A stretch of 64,000 nucleotides of DNA from CAVYXK01 sp963708245 (GCA_963708245.1 OY970201.1:3844001-3908000), one strand, 5' to 3'. Counted from the stretch's first letter, positions 1-10,230 are shown. Made by a program: numbers and translations. The notes: generated from the sequence alone by a model not told the origin.

Positions 1-3000
1 CCGTACTGCATGTCGATCCCATGCGCGATGCAGTGGCAATACGCCAGGATCAGGGACGGGCCATCATATGCCTCGGCCTCGCGGAACGCGAGCAAGGTCT
101 GCTGCGCGTTGGCCCCCATTGCCACCTGCGAGACATAGACATTGCCATAGGCAATGGCCTGCAACGCAAGATCCTTCCGTGCCACGCGCTTGCCGGCGGC
201 CGCGAACTTCGCCACCGCTCCCAGCGGCGTCGCCTTGGACGCTTGTCCGCCGGTGTTCGAATACACCTCGGTGTCGAGAACCAGCACGTTGACGTTGCGG
301 CCCGATGCCAGCACGTGGTCCAGCCCGCCATAGCCGATGTCATAAGCCCAGCCATCGCCGCCGACGATCCAGATGCTCCGCCGCACCAGTTGGTCAACGA
401 CGGACAGCAGGTCTGCCGCGGCAGCGTTGCTGTCTGCAAGCCGCAGCAATTGGGCCTTGAGCTGTCCCACACGCCACCGCTGCGCCCGGATTTCGGATTC
501 CTGGATCTGCGGCGCCGATAGCAGCTCGGTCACCGTCGCTTCGCCGAGCACCGCCGTCAGCGCCTGTAGCCGCTGCTTCGCCAGCTCGAGATGCTTGTCC
601 GCAGCTAGCCGGAAGCCCAGCCCGAACTCCGCATTGTCTTCGAACAAAGAGTTCGACCACGCTGGTCCGCGTCCTTCCTGGTTCCTGCTCCAGGGTGTCA
701 CCGGCAGGTTGCCTCCGTAGATCGACGAGCAGCCGGTTGCATTCGCGATCATTGCGCGATCACCAAACAGTTGTGACAATAGTTTGAGATAGGGCGTTTC
801 CCCGCAACCGGCACATGCCCCAGAGAATTCGAACAGGGGTTCCAGGAACTGCACCCCGCGCACATTGGAGAAATCTACGCGCGCACGGTCGTTCACCGGC
901 AGTTGCTCGAAGAACCCGACATTCGCCCGTTCTGCCTCGACAACCGACGCCTTCGGTCGAAGATTGATCGCCTTTGTGTTCGGATCGACCGGGCTGTGTG
1001 CCGGGCAGGCCTCTGTGCACAGGGCACACCCCGTGCAGTCCTCTACATAGAATTGCAGGGTGAAGCGAACATTCGGATAGCCGCGGGCATTGACCGGCGC
1101 TGATTTGAAGCTGTCCGGCGCACCTTCCAGATGTGAATCGTCATAGTATCTGGCACGGATCACGCTGTGCGGGCAGACGAAGCTGCACTGTCCGCACTGG
1201 ACGCAGAGCGCGGGTTCCCACACCGGCACGAAGTCGGCAATGTTGCGCTTCTCCCAGGATGCGGTGCCGGATGGATAGGTGCCATCGACGGGCATGCGAC
1301 TGACTGGGATTTCATCACCTCGCCCTTCCATCATCCTGGCCGTGACCGTGCGCACGAACTCTGGCGCATTGGCGGGGACCAGCGGTGCGCGATCGAACGC
1401 ACTGCTGGTTGCCGTGGGGATCGCCATCGGGTGAAGGTTCGCCAACGTCTGATCGACCGCCCGGAAATTCTGCTGGACGACCTGATCACCCTTGCCACTG
1501 TATGTCTTCCGGATCGCCTCCTTGATGTGCTGGATTGCCAACTCTCGCGGCAGCACGCCGGAGATTGCAAAGAAGCAGGTCTGCAACACCGTGTTGGTCC
1601 GGTTCCGAAGCCCGGCTTCCCGCGCCACCTTGGACGCATCGATCACGAACAGGCGCAGGTTTTTATCGATGATCTGCTGCTGTACGGAACGCGGCAGGTG
1701 GTTCCAGACGGCATCGGGTCCGAACGGGCTGTTCAACAAGAACGTCGCACCCGGTGCCGCAAGACGCAGCACGTCGAGTCGGTCGAGAAAGTGGAATTGA
1801 TGGCAGGCGACGAAATTTGCCGCGCTGATCTGATAGGGCGACCGGATCGGCCGTGGGCCGAACCGAAGATGGGAGATGGTCTGCGCACCAGACTTGTGGG
1901 AGTCGTATACAAAATATCCCTGGGCGTAGAGTCCGGCGTCCTCAGCGATGATCTTCACGCTGTTCTTGTTCGCGCCGACCGTGCCGTCGGCGCCCAACCC
2001 ATAGAACACGGCGCGCACGACGTCGGCCGGCTCGATTGACCAGCTTGGATCGACGGCCAGACTGGTATGCGAAACATCGTCGGTAATGCCGACGGTGAAG
2101 CTGTCCCTGGCATCCGCCTTGGCCAGTTCGTCGAACACCGCCTTTGCCATCGGCGGGTTGAAGTCCTTCGACGACAGGCCATAGCGGCCGCCAATGATCC
2201 TCGGCATGCCGCGCCGTTCGCCTCGTGCGACAGCCTGCGCCAGGGTCGTCACCACATCCAGATAAAGCGGCTCGCCCGCGGCACCAGGCTCCTTGGTCCG
2301 CTCCAGCACCGCGACAGATCGGCAGCTCTCCGGCAGCGCGGCGAGGAAGTGCTTGGCGGAGAACGGCCGAAACAGGCGCACCCGCAGCAGGCCCACTTTC
2401 TCGCCCGCTCGCCGTAGCGCCGCCGCAGTCTCTTGCGCGGTCTCAGCCCCGGATCCCATAAGGATCACGATCCGCTCCGCATCGTCCGGCCCGTCATAAT
2501 CGAACAAGCGGTACTGCCGGCCGGTTAGCTGCGCGAACCGATCCATTTCCGACTGCACTATCCCCGGCAGCTCGGCGTAGAATGGGTTTACTGTCTCGCG
2601 CGCCTGAAAGAACGTGTCCGGGTTATGCGCCGTACCGCGGATGAACGGGTGTTCGGGATTCAGCGCCCGAGACCGGTGTGCACGCACCAGATCGTCGTTG
2701 ATCATGGCCCGGATCTCGTCGTCGCTCAGCAGTGTCAACGTATTCAGCTCATGCGACGTGCGGAATCCATCGAAGAAATGAATGAACGGGATGCGGGATT
2801 GCAACGTCGCCGCCTGTGCGATCAGCGCCGCGTCATGCGCCTCTTGCACGGAACCGGACGCAAGTTGCGCGAAACCGCACGCGCGCACCGCCATCACATC
2901 GGAATGATCGCCGAAGATCGACAAGGCCTGCGTCGCCACTGATCGCGCTGCGATATGGAACACCGTCGGTGTCAACTCGCCGGCGATTTTGAACATGTTC

Positions 3001-3284
3001 GGCAGCATCAACAGCAGACCCTGCGAGGCCGTGAACGTCGTGGTCAGGGCCCCTGCCTGCAGCGCACCATGCACCGCACCCGCTGCACCACCCTCGCTTT
3101 GCATCTCCTGAACGACGGGAATATTGCCCCAAATGTTGGTTACCCCAGAGGCCGCCCATTCGTCGGCAAGCTCGGCCATGGTTGAGGATGGCGTAATCGG
3201 GTAGATCGCGCATACCTCGTTGACCCGATAGGCCACGTGCGCGACCGCCGTGTTGCCGTCCATCGTTGCCGTCTGCCTGGCCAT
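1..3284 (-). CDS. nifJ: Pyruvate:ferredoxin (flavodoxin) oxidoreductase, C-terminus beyond window
   Basis: Oxidatively decarboxylates pyruvate to acetyl-CoA and CO2, passing electrons to ferredoxin or flavodoxin in the cytoplasm. About 1094 codons are visible, reading right to left; the last part lies left of base 1. The N-terminal pyruvate-binding segment has YPITPSSTMAE near residue 30. Two 4Fe-4S motifs follow, CVQCGQCSFVCP near 696 and CTGCALCTEACP near 748. The TPP domain shows GCGETPYLKLL near 820, ATGCSSIYGG, and GDGWAYDIGYGGLDH near 976. This is the usual domain order of single-chain NifJ (about 1180 residues). The ATG at 3284 follows a GAGAGGT stretch. It lies 11 bases downstream of the Fe-S flavoprotein gene, so the two probably form one transcript. 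The family assignment is secure; the direction of flux in the cell is not visible. Confidence 0.95.
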   Translation of the reverse strand, partial: MARQTATMDGNTAVAHVAYRVNEVCAIYPITPSSTMAELADEWAASGVTNIWGNIPVVQEMQSEGGAAGAVHGALQAGALTTTFTASQGLLLMLPNMFKIAGELTPTVFHIAARSVATQALSIFGDHSDVMAVRACGFAQLASGSVQEAHDAALIAQAATLQSRIPFIHFFDGFRTSHELNTLTLLSDDEIRAMINDDLVRAHRSRALNPEHPFIRGTAHNPDTFFQARETVNPFYAELPGIVQSEMDRFAQLTGRQYRLFDYDGPDDAERIVILMGSGAETAQETAAALRRAGEKVGLLRVRLFRPFSAKHFLAALPESCRSVAVLERTKEPGAAGEPLYLDVVTTLAQAVARGERRGMPRIIGGRYGLSSKDFNPPMAKAVFDELAKADARDSFTVGITDDVSHTSLAVDPSWSIEPADVVRAVFYGLGADGTVGANKNSVKIIAEDAGLYAQGYFVYDSHKSGAQTISHLRFGPRPIRSPYQISAANFVACHQFHFLDRLDVLRLAAPGATFLLNSPFGPDAVWNHLPRSVQQQIIDKNLRLFVIDASKVAREAGLRNRTNTVLQTCFFAISGVLPRELAIQHIKEAIRKTYSGKGDQVVQQNFRAVDQTLANLHPMAIPTATSSAFDRAPLVPANAPEFVRTVTARMMEGRGDEIPVSRMPVDGTYPSGTASWEKRNIADFVPVWEPALCVQCGQCSFVCPHSVIRARYYDDSHLEGAPDSFKSAPVNARGYPNVRFTLQFYVEDCTGCALCTEACPAHSPVDPNTKAINLRPKASVVEAERANVGFFEQLPVNDRARVDFSNVRGVQFLEPLFEFSGACAGCGETPYLKLLSQLFGDRAMIANATGCSSIYGGNLPVTPWSRNQEGRGPAWSNSLFEDNAEFGLGFRLAADKHLELAKQRLQALTAVLGEATVTELLSAPQIQESEIRAQRWRVGQLKAQLLRLADSNAAAADLLSVVDQLVRRSIWIVGGDGWAYDIGYGGLDHVLASGRNVNVLVLDTEVYSNTGGQASKATPLGAVAKFAAAGKRVARKDLALQAIAYGNVYVSQVAMGANAQQTLLAFREAEAYDGPSLILAYCHCIAHGIDMQY

Positions 3285-3295
3285 GGTTCGACCTC

Positions 3296-4927
3296 TCACG
3301 CGGGCTCGGCGATCATCTCGATCGCGTGGCAGGGACACTGCTCGTAGCAAACGGCGCAACCTGTGCACTTGGCATAATCGTATCGGTAGCGCTTGCCGGG
3401 TCCCAGCTTGATGATCGCATCCTGCGGGCACGCGGCGTAGCAGTTGTCGCACTCGAAGCAGTTGCCGCAGGAAAGGCACCGCTGCGCTTCCCGCAGCGCC
3501 TCCGTCGCGGACAGTCCCGCCACGACTTCCTCGAACCCGGCCGCACGAGCCGCCAGCGGCAGCTCCCTCTGGTGTGACGGATCGGCATCGCTGTAAACCG
3601 GCAAGCGGAGCATGTCGAAAGACACGACCGGCGCCTTTGTCGGTGCCTCGTAGCTCGTACCGCGCAGCCAGGCGTCGATATGACGCGCTGCGCGCTTGCC
3701 ATGGCCGACGGCCACTGTCACCGTCCGTTCGCTCGGTACCATGTCGCCGCCGGCAAAGATCCCGGGGTGTCCGGTCATCATGTTGGGACCCACGCGCACC
3801 ACGCCGTCGGCGCCGAACTCGATTCCCGGCACCTGGCGCAGGAACGCGCTATCGGTCTCCTGCCCCAGCGCCAGCACGATCGCATCAGCCTGCAACGTCT
3901 CGAACCGGCCGGTCGGCCGCGGATGCCCCCCAGCATCAAGCTCCATCATCTCGACGGTCAGGTCCGGCCCGACAATCTCCTTGATGGTCGTGAGCCACTT
4001 GATCTTGATGCCTTCGGAAAGCGCCTCGTCGGCCTCGAAGGCCCGCGCCGGCATGTGCGCCCGATCCCTCCGGTACACGATCAGCGCTTCATCGGCACCC
4101 AGCCGCCTGGCCGTTCGCGCCGCGTCCATCGCCGTGTTGCCGCCACCATAGACAATTACCCGACGACCCAGTCGGGGCGCCTCACCGGTCGTCACGTCGC
4201 GCAGCAGCGAGACGGCATCGAGCACCCGTACAGCATCGCGTGCCGGGATCTCGACATGTTTGCCGATATGCGCGCCGATCGCCATAAAAGCAGCGTCGAA
4301 GCCGCCAGCCTTCATCTCCCCCAGCACATCCTCGACCTTGTGCTCCAGCACGATGTCCACGCCCATCGCCTCGATGCGGCGGATCTCGTTCATCAGGTCC
4401 GCCCGCGGTAGCCGATAGGCGGGGATGCCGAAGTGCATCATGCCGCCGGGCAGGGGACCTGCTTCATGGATCTCGACCGCATGTCCAAGCCTTGCCAGAT
4501 GATAGGCAGCGGATAGCCCGCTGGGCCCGGCCCCGACCACCAGAACGCGCTTGCCACTTCGCGCGGCGCCCGAGGAAAACGGCCAGTCCTCCGCAATGGC
4601 CTGGTCGCCCAGAAAGCGCTCCACTGCATGAATGCTCACCGGGGCATCCAGGTCTTTGCGGTTGCAACCGTCCTCGCAAGGATGATAGCAGACCCGACCA
4701 TGCACCGCGGGCAAGGGATTGTCCTGCACGAGCACGTCCCAGGCTGCGCGATATTTCCCGGCCTGCGCCAGAGCGAGCCACGCCTGGACGTTTTCACCGG
4801 CCGGACAGGCATGATTGCAGGGCGGCAGCAGATCGACATAGATCGGCCGTCGCGTTCGGACGGCACCCGTACCCTTCTCCACGGTCAGATCGACGACCGG
4901 CGTCATGTCGCCATGCTTAGCGACCAT
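3296..4927 (-). CDS. FAD/NAD(P)-dependent oxidoreductase, GltD-like, with C-terminal ferredoxin domain
   Basis: A flavoprotein of the glutamate synthase small subunit (GltD) family. The N-terminal cysteine-rich segment has PPCNHACPAGENVQ and CYHPCEDGCNR, typical of GltD-type Fe-S binding. A first Rossmann fold follows (VGAGPSGLSAAYH near residue 130), then a second (YGGGNTAMDAA near 262) and the ATG-like GIFAGGDMV. The C-terminus adds CLSCGNCFECDNCYAACP near 484 and CTGCAVCYEQCP near 525, i.e. a 2[4Fe-4S] ferredoxin domain. It sits 11 bases ahead of nifJ, so I infer that it links the PFOR electron pool with NAD(P)H. The electron acceptor cannot be read from the sequence. ATG 4927 has a GGAG nine bases upstream; a GTG at 4945 would add six residues. 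Confidence 0.85.
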   Translation of the reverse strand: MVAKHGDMTPVVDLTVEKGTGAVRTRRPIYVDLLPPCNHACPAGENVQAWLALAQAGKYRAAWDVLVQDNPLPAVHGRVCYHPCEDGCNRKDLDAPVSIHAVERFLGDQAIAEDWPFSSGAARSGKRVLVVGAGPSGLSAAYHLARLGHAVEIHEAGPLPGGMMHFGIPAYRLPRADLMNEIRRIEAMGVDIVLEHKVEDVLGEMKAGGFDAAFMAIGAHIGKHVEIPARDAVRVLDAVSLLRDVTTGEAPRLGRRVIVYGGGNTAMDAARTARRLGADEALIVYRRDRAHMPARAFEADEALSEGIKIKWLTTIKEIVGPDLTVEMMELDAGGHPRPTGRFETLQADAIVLALGQETDSAFLRQVPGIEFGADGVVRVGPNMMTGHPGIFAGGDMVPSERTVTVAVGHGKRAARHIDAWLRGTSYEAPTKAPVVSFDMLRLPVYSDADPSHQRELPLAARAAGFEEVVAGLSATEALREAQRCLSCGNCFECDNCYAACPQDAIIKLGPGKRYRYDYAKCTGCAVCYEQCPCHAIEMIAEPA

Positions 4928-5030
4928 TAGCGCGTCTCCGGGCACTGTTCCCCACTACACCCTCGCGAGGGGCGTCTCACAGGTCATTGATCTGCATCAA
5001 CTGCAGGCTCAGTCACCGATCCGCGCGGCC

Positions 5031-6155
5031 TCATACCGCCATGCTGGCGACCCGTCGAAATCGAAACAGGGCAAGCGCCAGGAACACCGCCCCGATGAGC
5101 GCCACAATCAGAAACTCCCGCCAAACCACAGCAATTCCAGCCCCCCGATAGAGGATCGCCTGCGCGAACGAGACGAAATGCACCGTCGGAGACACCTGCA
5201 AGATGGTCGCAAGCCAGGGAGGCATGCTTTCAAGCGGCGTGTTGCTGCCCGACAACATCGCGAGCGGCAGATATACCAGCAGGAAAAGCAGGCCGAGCTG
5301 GGGCATTGATCGTGCGATGGTGCCGAGGAATATGCCGACGGCAGTAGCAAAGAACAAGTAGATCGCGACGCCAAATAGGAACAGCGGTATCGAGCCGGCG
5401 ATCGGGATTCCAAGAACACCCCTCACGATAAAGTAGAGCGATAGTCCAACCGCAACGATGATAACAAGACCGTTCGCCCAGATCTTGGACATCGCAATCT
5501 CGAACGGGGTCAGCGGCATAACCAGAAGGTGGTCCATGGTCCCGTGCTCCCGCTCCCGGATCACAGCCGCTCCGGCAAGCACAATCGCCAGCATCGTCAC
5601 GTTGTTGATGATCCCCATCACGCTGGTAAACCAGGCAGTCTCGACATTTGGGTTGAAGGCGATCCGGACAACAAGGTTGACCGTCGACAACGGGCTGCCT
5701 TCCGCGCGCGACAGGAAATTCTCGATCTCTGTCGTGATGATCTGCTGCGCATAGTCAGATCCGAGCCCCGCCTGTACCATCGCCGTCGCATCGACATCGA
5801 GCTGGACGGCAGGTTTGCGTCCGCCGAGGACGTCGCGTTCGAAATTCGGGGGAATATCGAGCACAAACGTATATCGCCCGGCATTCATCAACGGAACGAT
5901 GTCACGCTCGGCGATCGGCTGAGGCTTCTGGAAGTACGGCGGCAGGAAGGCCTGGGCGATCCGGCGTGACAATTCCGAACGATCCTCATCAACGATGCCG
6001 ACCGAGGCGTTATGCACCTCCTGCGAGCTGCTTTGCGCCTGCGCCATGATGGCCAAAGAGAAGCTGTAAATCACCAACCCGAGCAACACAAAGTCGTGCA
6101 GGAAGCTCTGCAACTCCTTGGTGCCGAGCCAGAAGATGTTGGCAGCGCTACGCAT
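5031..6155 (-). CDS. ABC-2 type transporter permease, YhhJ-like
   Basis: An inner-membrane permease of the ABC-2 (DrrB/YhhJ) family, 374 residues. One N-terminal membrane helix (residues about 18-38) is followed by a large periplasmic domain and about five C-terminal helices. The stretch AAVIREREHGTMDHLLVMPL is the typical ABC-2 conserved loop. It is the last gene of a three-gene operon, with 15 bases separating it from the ABC fusion gene upstream. By analogy with E. coli yhiI-rbbA-yhhJ it supplies a second permease for an exporter with a periplasmic adaptor. The substrate is unknown. The family call is firm and the transport role is inferred. Confidence 0.85.
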   Translation of the reverse strand: MRSAANIFWLGTKELQSFLHDFVLLGLVIYSFSLAIMAQAQSSSQEVHNASVGIVDEDRSELSRRIAQAFLPPYFQKPQPIAERDIVPLMNAGRYTFVLDIPPNFERDVLGGRKPAVQLDVDATAMVQAGLGSDYAQQIITTEIENFLSRAEGSPLSTVNLVVRIAFNPNVETAWFTSVMGIINNVTMLAIVLAGAAVIREREHGTMDHLLVMPLTPFEIAMSKIWANGLVIIVAVGLSLYFIVRGVLGIPIAGSIPLFLFGVAIYLFFATAVGIFLGTIARSMPQLGLLFLLVYLPLAMLSGSNTPLESMPPWLATILQVSPTVHFVSFAQAILYRGAGIAVVWREFLIVALIGAVFLALALFRFRRVASMAV

Positions 6156-6170
6156 CGAGCGGCCCTTCGC

Positions 6171-8918
6171 CTAACGCTCCTGCTTACGGAGCAGCAACAG
6201 GCTAAGCGTCAACAGGGCGGGGACGAACAAAATGAGCGCACCCACGTCCGTCGCCAGATCGGCGAAGCCGAGACCCTTCGTGAAGGTACCGACGCTGACC
6301 GGCAGGAAGTAGGACATCGGGAACAGGCGGCCCATAATCTTGGCCATACCGGTTAGCGACGAGACCGGAACCATCATTCCGGCGAACATCGTCGCCGGCA
6401 GGACGGTCAGGATCGCGGTGCCGAACAATGCCGCGATTTGCGTGCGGGCAAAGGCCGAAATCACCATGCCATACGCCGTCGTCGCCGTGACGTAGATCAG
6501 CGTCGCGGCGAGCAGGGTTGGAAGGCTGCCCTTGAGCGGCACCCTGAAGACGAACAGCGCCATCAGGAGCATCAGGGTAAAATTGACCATCGCCAGCCCG
6601 ACATACGGCACCTGCTTGCCCAGAAGGAATTCGAGGCGGGTCACAGGCGTGACGTACAAATTGGTGATCGAGCCGAGCTCCTTTTCGCGAACCACCGCGA
6701 GCGCCATCAGGATAGCCGGGAAGAGAGCCAGTTCCAGCGACATGGTCGATGGAACCATGGCGTAAACGCTCTCAAAATTCTGGTTATATTTGAGCCTTAT
6801 CTCGATGTCGGCCGGCGGGTTGGGTGCGGGCTGCGTCGTCACCACCGCAGGGTCGGCAAGGTACAGTTGATGCATAGCCTGTAGATAGCCGCGGATCGTC
6901 TGAGCGATGAACGGCCGAGCGCCGTCGATCCAGGCGGCGACCCACGCAGGTCGGCCGCGCGCGATGTCGCGACCGAAGCCGGGCGGAATTTGGATGGCGC
7001 AGTCGATATCTCCGTCGGCAAGCCGCTTCTCGAGATCGTTGTAATCGCCAAGCGGCCGTTTTTCCACGAAATAGGCCGAGCCGCGCAGTTCTTCGAGATA
7101 AGCGCGGCTCTCGTGGGTGTGGTCATGGTCCAAAACGGCGAAGCTCAGCGAATTCACGTCGGTTGAAATGCCGAACCCGAAAACCAGCAGCAGGAATGTC
7201 GTGCCGAACAGGGCAAAGCCGAGCCGGATCCGGTCACGCACCAGCTCCAGCGTCTCGCGGATCGTGCAGGCAAGGAGACGGCGCAAGCTGAACGACCCGG
7301 TTTTCAGCTGTCGCACCACACCACCCATTCTCTCTTGCTCTGCTGCCGGGGCAGGCTCCGGCAGTATAGTGACTGAACGCCCACCCGTCGCCTCTTTAAG
7401 GTAAGAGATGAACGCCTCTTCCAAGTTGGCAGCATGACGCGACGCAATCAGGCCAACCGGCGTATCGGTTGCCAGCACATGACCCGAATCCATCAGCGAA
7501 ATGCGATCGCAGCGCTCAGCCTCGTTCATAAAATGGGTCGAGACAAAGATCGTCACGCCCTCATTCCGCGACAGGTGGATCAGAAGCTCCCAGAACGCGT
7601 CGCGCGCCAACGGATCAACACCCGAGGTCGGCTCGTCGAGAATCAGTATCTCGGGTTGATGAACGACCGCGACCGCGAGCGACAGCCGCTGCCGGATACC
7701 CAGGGGCAGATCTTGAGCGCGCTGGTCTATATGGTCGGCAAGCCCGAAGCGGTGAACAAGCTCAGCCAGCCGCGCTTTCGCCTCACGCGGCGGTAAGTGG
7801 AACAACCGCGCGTGAAGGTCCAGGTTCTGGCGGACAGTCAACTCGGTATACAGCGAGAATGCCTGCGACATGTAACCGACGCGCCGGCGCGCGCCGAGGT
7901 CGCTCGCATCGAGCGGCCGGCCGAACAGCAGCGCCTCCCCCTCGGTTGGCGGCAGCAGACCGGTCAGCATCTTCATCGTGGTCGTCTTGCCGCAGCCGTT
8001 CGACCCGACGAAACCGAAGATTTCACCGCGCTCAATCGTGAAACTGACATGATCGACTGCGGTGAAGTCGCCGAACCGGCAGGTCAGGCCCCGTGCCGTT
8101 ATGACCGGCTCGGTCTCGACAATGCGCCGCGGCGGGATCGTGAGCGTCTTGTGACCTCGGCGCACAGCTTCCGGCAACAAGGCGATGAATGCCTCTTCGA
8201 CCGTGGGCGCATTGGTGCGCTGCTTGAGTGCAGCGGGTGAGCCGGTCGCCACGACTCTGCCGGCGTTCATCGCCACCAGCCAGTCGAACCGCTCGGCCTC
8301 TTCCATATATGCAGTCGCGACAACCACGCTGATGCCCGGGCGGCGGGTGCGGATTCGTGCGATCAGTTCCCAGAATTGTCGGCGCGATAGCGGATCGACC
8401 CCGGTTGTCGGCTCATCGAGGATCAGCAGGTCGGGGTCGTGGATCAGAGAACAGCAAAGCCCCAGCTTCTGCTTCATGCCGCCAGACAGTTTCTTTGCCG
8501 GACGATCGGCAAATGGCCCCAGCCCCGTGCTGGCGAGCAACTCGACGATGCGGTGCTCGCGTTCCACCCGCGACTGACCGAACAGGCGACCAAAGTACTC
8601 GATGTTCTCGCGAATGCTGAGATCGGGATACAGGTTCTTGCCGAGCCCCTGCGGCATATAGGCGATGCGCGGGCAGACCGCCGTGCGGTGCGCCGTGCTG
8701 GCAATATCCCCGCCCAGCACATGCGCCGCGCCGGACTGGATTTGCCGGGCGCCGGCAACGATCGCCAGCAATGAGGACTTTCCGACGCCATCAGGCCCGA
8801 TCAGTCCGACAAGGCGACCGCTGGGAACCGCAAGAGTGACCCTGTCGAGGGCGATGGTCTTACCGTAGCGCTGGGTCACCTCATCGAGATACGCAACCGC
8901 GCCCGCTTCTGCGCTCAT
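6171..8918 (-). CDS. ABC exporter fusion: two ATPase domains plus ABC-2 permease, RbbA-like
   Basis: A 915-residue fusion protein with the RbbA/YhiH architecture. ATPase domain 1 carries Walker A GPDGVGKSS, signature LSGGMKQKLGL and Walker B LLILDEPTTGVDP. ATPase domain 2 (from about residue 270) carries GSNGCGKTT and ILILDEPTSGVDP, but its signature reads LPLGIRQRLSLA, a departure from canonical LSGGQ. Residues from about 545 to the end form an ABC-2 permease with one helix, a periplasmic domain, then about five helices. The ATG overlaps the stop of the upstream HlyD-type gene (ATGA, 8915-8918), implying translational coupling. E. coli RbbA has been described as ribosome-associated, but operon context here points to export. 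Confidence 0.88.
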   Translation of the reverse strand: MSAEAGAVAYLDEVTQRYGKTIALDRVTLAVPSGRLVGLIGPDGVGKSSLLAIVAGARQIQSGAAHVLGGDIASTAHRTAVCPRIAYMPQGLGKNLYPDLSIRENIEYFGRLFGQSRVEREHRIVELLASTGLGPFADRPAKKLSGGMKQKLGLCCSLIHDPDLLILDEPTTGVDPLSRRQFWELIARIRTRRPGISVVVATAYMEEAERFDWLVAMNAGRVVATGSPAALKQRTNAPTVEEAFIALLPEAVRRGHKTLTIPPRRIVETEPVITARGLTCRFGDFTAVDHVSFTIERGEIFGFVGSNGCGKTTTMKMLTGLLPPTEGEALLFGRPLDASDLGARRRVGYMSQAFSLYTELTVRQNLDLHARLFHLPPREAKARLAELVHRFGLADHIDQRAQDLPLGIRQRLSLAVAVVHQPEILILDEPTSGVDPLARDAFWELLIHLSRNEGVTIFVSTHFMNEAERCDRISLMDSGHVLATDTPVGLIASRHAANLEEAFISYLKEATGGRSVTILPEPAPAAEQERMGGVVRQLKTGSFSLRRLLACTIRETLELVRDRIRLGFALFGTTFLLLVFGFGISTDVNSLSFAVLDHDHTHESRAYLEELRGSAYFVEKRPLGDYNDLEKRLADGDIDCAIQIPPGFGRDIARGRPAWVAAWIDGARPFIAQTIRGYLQAMHQLYLADPAVVTTQPAPNPPADIEIRLKYNQNFESVYAMVPSTMSLELALFPAILMALAVVREKELGSITNLYVTPVTRLEFLLGKQVPYVGLAMVNFTLMLLMALFVFRVPLKGSLPTLLAATLIYVTATTAYGMVISAFARTQIAALFGTAILTVLPATMFAGMMVPVSSLTGMAKIMGRLFPMSYFLPVSVGTFTKGLGFADLATDVGALILFVPALLTLSLLLLRKQER

Positions 8919-10033
8919 GGCGGGACCGTGATCGGGATGTTCGGGGCCGGGCTCGGGTTCAGGTTAGACGGCCATTTCGCCAACTCACTGGTGCGCAGAT
9001 AAGCGACCCCCGGAAGGCCGCTCCGAACGATCGCCTCGCGCCCCTCAAGCCGCTCCGGATCGATCCGCACGCGGATCCGGAACATAAGCTTGTCGCGCTC
9101 ATCCTTCGTCTCGACTGTCTTCGGCGTGAATTGCGCCTGGTTGGCGATGAACACCACCTTCGCCGGAATGACATGGTCGGGATACGCGTCAAGCACGATG
9201 CGGGCATCCGACCCGATCCTGACTTTGCCGGCCTCGTCGGTCGGCAGGTAGATGTCCATGTAAACATAAGAAGCGTCGAGCATGGTGAAGACCTTGCCGG
9301 CGGCCGGCAGAACCTCGCCGACATTGGCGACGCGATACTCTATCGGACCATCTTTCGGGGCGAACAATTGCGCGTCGGCGATGTCGACTGCATAGAACTC
9401 GACCTGATGTGTCGCGGCCTCCAGCGCATGCTGGGCAGCTTCGATGGCTGCTTCGTCCGCCTTCAGCGTGGCAAGTGCGCTGTTCAGATCCTGCACCTGT
9501 CGGTCCAGCGTTTCTTGTGTGGCGAAACCTTTTGGCACCAGATCGGTCGAGCGGGCCACCTCCTGCTGGTCGAACTTCACCACCGCCTGCTCGGACGCAT
9601 AATTCGCCTTGGCTTGCTCGAGCGTGTGCTGATCCTGCAGCACCACCTGCTGATATTGCTTGAGCTCAGCTTGAAGATCGCGCGTATCCATCACCGCTAC
9701 GACTTGGCCCGCTTTCACCATGTCGCCTTCATCGGCTCGAAGCTCTGCGATTCGGCCGGCGAATTTCGTGTCTATATCGATCTCATCAGCTTCCAGGCGA
9801 CCATTCCCGGAGCCGAAACCGGGCGGCAGAGTCGGGCGCGGGTGAAGCCACCAAAAGCCCGCGCCCGCCGCGGCGACCAGCAGAACCACGAGCCACAGAG
9901 CACGCCTGCACCGGCTGCGTCCCGCAGGCCGCGGCTTCTCCCGCACCACAACGGCCGGCAAGTTGGCGGCTTCGGGCAGGGCGATGTCTGGTTTAACCCT
10001 GGCGAGGGGGTGTTCGTCCTTGGTTTCCCGCAT
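8915..10033 (-). CDS. HlyD-family periplasmic adaptor subunit, YhiI-like
   Basis: A membrane-fusion (adaptor) protein of 372 residues. An N-terminal cytoplasmic tail rich in Arg and Pro is followed by one membrane anchor (ALWLVVLLVAAAGAGFWWL, about residues 45-64). Then come the first half of a biotinyl-lipoyl-like domain (GRIAELRADEGDMVKAGQVV), a long alpha-helical hairpin (residues about 125-215, Gln/Ala/Glu rich), the second lipoyl half and a beta-barrel domain. It is first in the operon with the RbbA-like and YhhJ-like genes and overlaps the former by four bases. It would bridge the inner-membrane ABC exporter to an outer-membrane channel; no TolC-type gene lies nearby. Confidence 0.88.
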   Translation of the reverse strand: MRETKDEHPLARVKPDIALPEAANLPAVVVREKPRPAGRSRCRRALWLVVLLVAAAGAGFWWLHPRPTLPPGFGSGNGRLEADEIDIDTKFAGRIAELRADEGDMVKAGQVVAVMDTRDLQAELKQYQQVVLQDQHTLEQAKANYASEQAVVKFDQQEVARSTDLVPKGFATQETLDRQVQDLNSALATLKADEAAIEAAQHALEAATHQVEFYAVDIADAQLFAPKDGPIEYRVANVGEVLPAAGKVFTMLDASYVYMDIYLPTDEAGKVRIGSDARIVLDAYPDHVIPAKVVFIANQAQFTPKTVETKDERDKLMFRIRVRIDPERLEGREAIVRSGLPGVAYLRTSELAKWPSNLNPSPAPNIPITVPP

Positions 10034-10230
10034 TCACATCGACCGCGAAGAATTCTCTCCGGACACTCTCTACGGCGGAATTCCGCCACCTCGCGTTGAT
10101 CTTGCTCAATCGAGCCGCGGCACGCCCGGGCGCGACCAGGCGAGCCCTTGAAGCCCAAGGCCACTAACCGAGCCGACCTTGACGCCCCCTTGAACCGAGC
10201 CGTATCGTCCGCCATCGCATCAATGCACTC

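Noticed and set aside
1167..2039. Long + strand open frame opposite nifJ
   Set aside because: It has no recognisable motif, and the minus strand encodes continuous NifJ sequence; a GC-rich shadow frame.
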